The notes below the pieces were generated by a model. It was not told the origin of the DNA. It saw only the letters and a list, made by a program, of their open reading frames with translations, and searched no databases. Positions 4,574 to 5,749 of a DNA stretch of 5,749 bases are shown here, piece after piece. A program made the translations under genes and the position numbers. How positions within the stretch are numbered: position 1 is the stretch's first letter; each line of letters begins with the position of its first letter. The stretch is from Actinomycetes bacterium (lineage in GTDB: Bacteria > Actinomycetota > Acidimicrobiia > Acidimicrobiales > RAAP-2), in assembly GCA_021849435.1 (NCBI GenBank), contig JAJZSX010000175.1, forward strand, positions 1 to 5,749, read 5' to 3'.

Positions 4574-5677
4574 ATGGCGCGCGGCGTGATCGCCCTCTTG
4601 GGCTCGGGTGAGACCGCCCCCGGGATGACGAAGGTTCATCGACGCCTCCTCAGCCGTCTCGGCGAGGTGCACGCGATCAACTTGGACAGCCCCTACGGCT
4701 TCCAGGAGAACGTTCCCCAGATGACGACGAAACTCGTCAACTACTTCGCGACATCATTGCAGACGGTACTCCACCCGGTTTCCTTCAGATCCTTTGAAAG
4801 CGCCAGTGAGGTCGAGCGAACAATCGTGCGACAACTTGTGCGAGAGGCCAACTACGTCTTCGCCGGACCGGGGAGTCCCAGTTACGCGCTGGCCCAATGG
4901 CGACCTCTCAACATAACCGAGGAGTTCGAACGCGTTCTCGATGCCGGCGGCACGCTCTGCTTCTCGTCGGCCGCCGTCGTCACTCTCGGCCGCTATGCCG
5001 CGCCTATCTACGAGATCTATAAGGTGGGCACCGCTCCCTACTGGCTCGAGGGGCTCGATCTCCTCGGAGTCGCCGGACTCTCGTGTACGGCCATTCCCCA
5101 CTTCGACAACGCCGAGGGCGCGAATTACGACACCCGATTCTGCTATCTCGGTGAACGACGACTCGAGTACCTCGAATCACTCTTACCCGAAGACGTGGCT
5201 ACCCTGGGCGTTGATGAACATACCGCTCTTATTCTCGACCTCGGGGCCGACACCGCTGAGGTGACGGGACGCGGGAACGCCTACTGGCGACGTTCGGGTT
5301 CAACACGAATACTGGAAAACGGAGCAACGGTCCCGCTACCCGAACTTCGAAATGCGCCCACCCTCCAGCGACCAGACGAGGGATCCATCGCCGAGATCGA
5401 AAGCGGGAGTGATGTGATTGGGCTCGCCGGCTTAATCGAGGTGAACGACCCTCGATCCACAGAAGCACTAGCACAGTTGGTCCGCAGGGCGCAGGAGAAA
5501 TGCGACCTTGGAAGCGGTACAACAGCACTCATCAAGGGCATCATTGCGCTTCGCGATCAAGTCAAGTCCGAAGGCAATTACCAGCTTGCTGATCAACTCC
5601 GCGAGATTCTTACGGCTTCCGCAATTGAGGTGCGTGACGAGCGAGGCGCCACCACCTGGCGGGCTCTCACCGACTGA
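4574..5677 (+). CDS. S51/cyanophycinase-like hydrolase fused to a CysRS-type C-terminal domain
   Basis: The 367-residue protein has two parts. Residues 1-230 look like a peptidase S51 (peptidase E/cyanophycinase) alpha-beta fold: a first strand running into GSGETAPG (10-17), a FAGPGSPSYAL turn (96-106), a nucleophile elbow LCFSSAAV (128-135) with Ser132 as likely nucleophile, PHFDN (175-179) with His176 as likely triad histidine, and GVDEHTALILD (212-222), close to the GxDExTAL block of cyanophycinases. The elbow has Ala where these enzymes usually have Gly, so the reaction may differ and the substrate is unknown. Residues about 230-290 form a linker. Residues about 291-367 resemble the C-terminal end of cysteinyl-tRNA synthetase (ALRDQVKSEGNYQLADQLRE, then IEVRDERG and TW), without any HIGH or KMSKS catalytic motif, so it is not a synthetase, though automated pipelines may label it so. 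The ATG is chosen because the first strand begins at residue 4 and the promoter spacing fits. It should be cytoplasmic: no signal peptide is seen. Confidence 0.82.
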   Translation: MARGVIALLGSGETAPGMTKVHRRLLSRLGEVHAINLDSPYGFQENVPQMTTKLVNYFATSLQTVLHPVSFRSFESASEVERTIVRQLVREANYVFAGPGSPSYALAQWRPLNITEEFERVLDAGGTLCFSSAAVVTLGRYAAPIYEIYKVGTAPYWLEGLDLLGVAGLSCTAIPHFDNAEGANYDTRFCYLGERRLEYLESLLPEDVATLGVDEHTALILDLGADTAEVTGRGNAYWRRSGSTRILENGATVPLPELRNAPTLQRPDEGSIAEIESGSDVIGLAGLIEVNDPRSTEALAQLVRRAQEKCDLGSGTTALIKGIIALRDQVKSEGNYQLADQLREILTASAIEVRDERGATTWRALTD

Positions 5678-5689
5678 TTCAACACTCGC

Positions 5690-5709
5690 GCCCAGAAGCG
5701 CTTGAGGGC
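5690..5709. repeat. Interrupted palindrome before the last start codon
   Basis: GCCC (5690-5693), a central perfect 8-bp palindrome AAGCGCTT (5696-5703) and GGGC (5706-5709) are symmetric, with two mismatched positions on each side. It covers the putative ribosome site at 5704-5708, so it could be an operator or a structure that hides that site. Confidence 0.35.
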
Positions 5710-5714
5710 CTGGT

Positions 5715-5749
5715 GTGCAACTACTCGACATCCTCGACGTCAGAGTTGA
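5715..5749 (+). CDS. Possible start of a downstream gene (partial)
   Basis: A GTG at 5715 is preceded by GAGGG (5704-5708) with six bases between, a good ribosome site. The frame stays open to the right edge and reads MQLLDILDVRV. It lies 37 bases after the stop of the S51-fusion gene on the same strand, so the two could be cotranscribed. Only 11 codons are visible and no family can be named. Confidence 0.35.
   Translation, partial: MQLLDILDVRV

Noticed and set aside
5468..5731. Minus-strand frame over the end of the S51-fusion gene
   Set aside because: Shadow of a well-supported gene; no domain and no good ribosome site.

Overview
This window comes from a high-GC bacterium, most likely an actinobacterium close to the Acidimicrobiia. 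That placement is an inference from the codon bias toward G and C, two apparent leaderless starts of the TANNNT-N6-ATG kind, and a secreted Ig-like repeat protein with an OmpA-like tail, an architecture I associate with that group. No marker gene is present to confirm it.

Layout from left to right. Positions 1-66 may hold the last 21 codons of a gene on the plus strand. Then comes an AT-rich control region (about 90-150) with tandem TTCTAAG copies and a perfect 7-bp inverted repeat, leading into a TetR-type regulator (164-778, plus). It converges on a very large secreted protein (813-3647, minus), and an 8-bp GC-rich hairpin lies between the two stop codons. The secreted protein has a signal peptide, seven tandem Ig-like repeats of 103-105 residues, one different Ig-like domain with a cysteine pair, and a short OmpA-like C-terminus. 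Its promoter (3682-3710) is well formed and shows that the longest reading frame is not the real start.

A gene-free stretch of about 235 bases (3711-3945) holds four copies of AATCGA. It is followed by a small polytopic membrane protein (3946-4380, minus) and, divergently, by a 367-residue protein (4574-5677, plus). The latter joins a peptidase S51/cyanophycinase-like hydrolase domain to a C-terminal piece resembling the end of cysteinyl-tRNA synthetase. Both of these genes appear to be transcribed from the A of their own ATG. A possible next gene starts at 5715 behind a good ribosome binding site and runs off the window.

Nothing shows that these genes form one pathway. The regulator is convergent with the secreted protein and probably controls itself or something to its left. 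The membrane protein and the S51 fusion share an intergenic region and may be co-regulated. The most unusual items are the S51/CysRS-tail fusion, the paired leaderless starts, and the palindrome inside the promoter spacer of the surface-protein gene.
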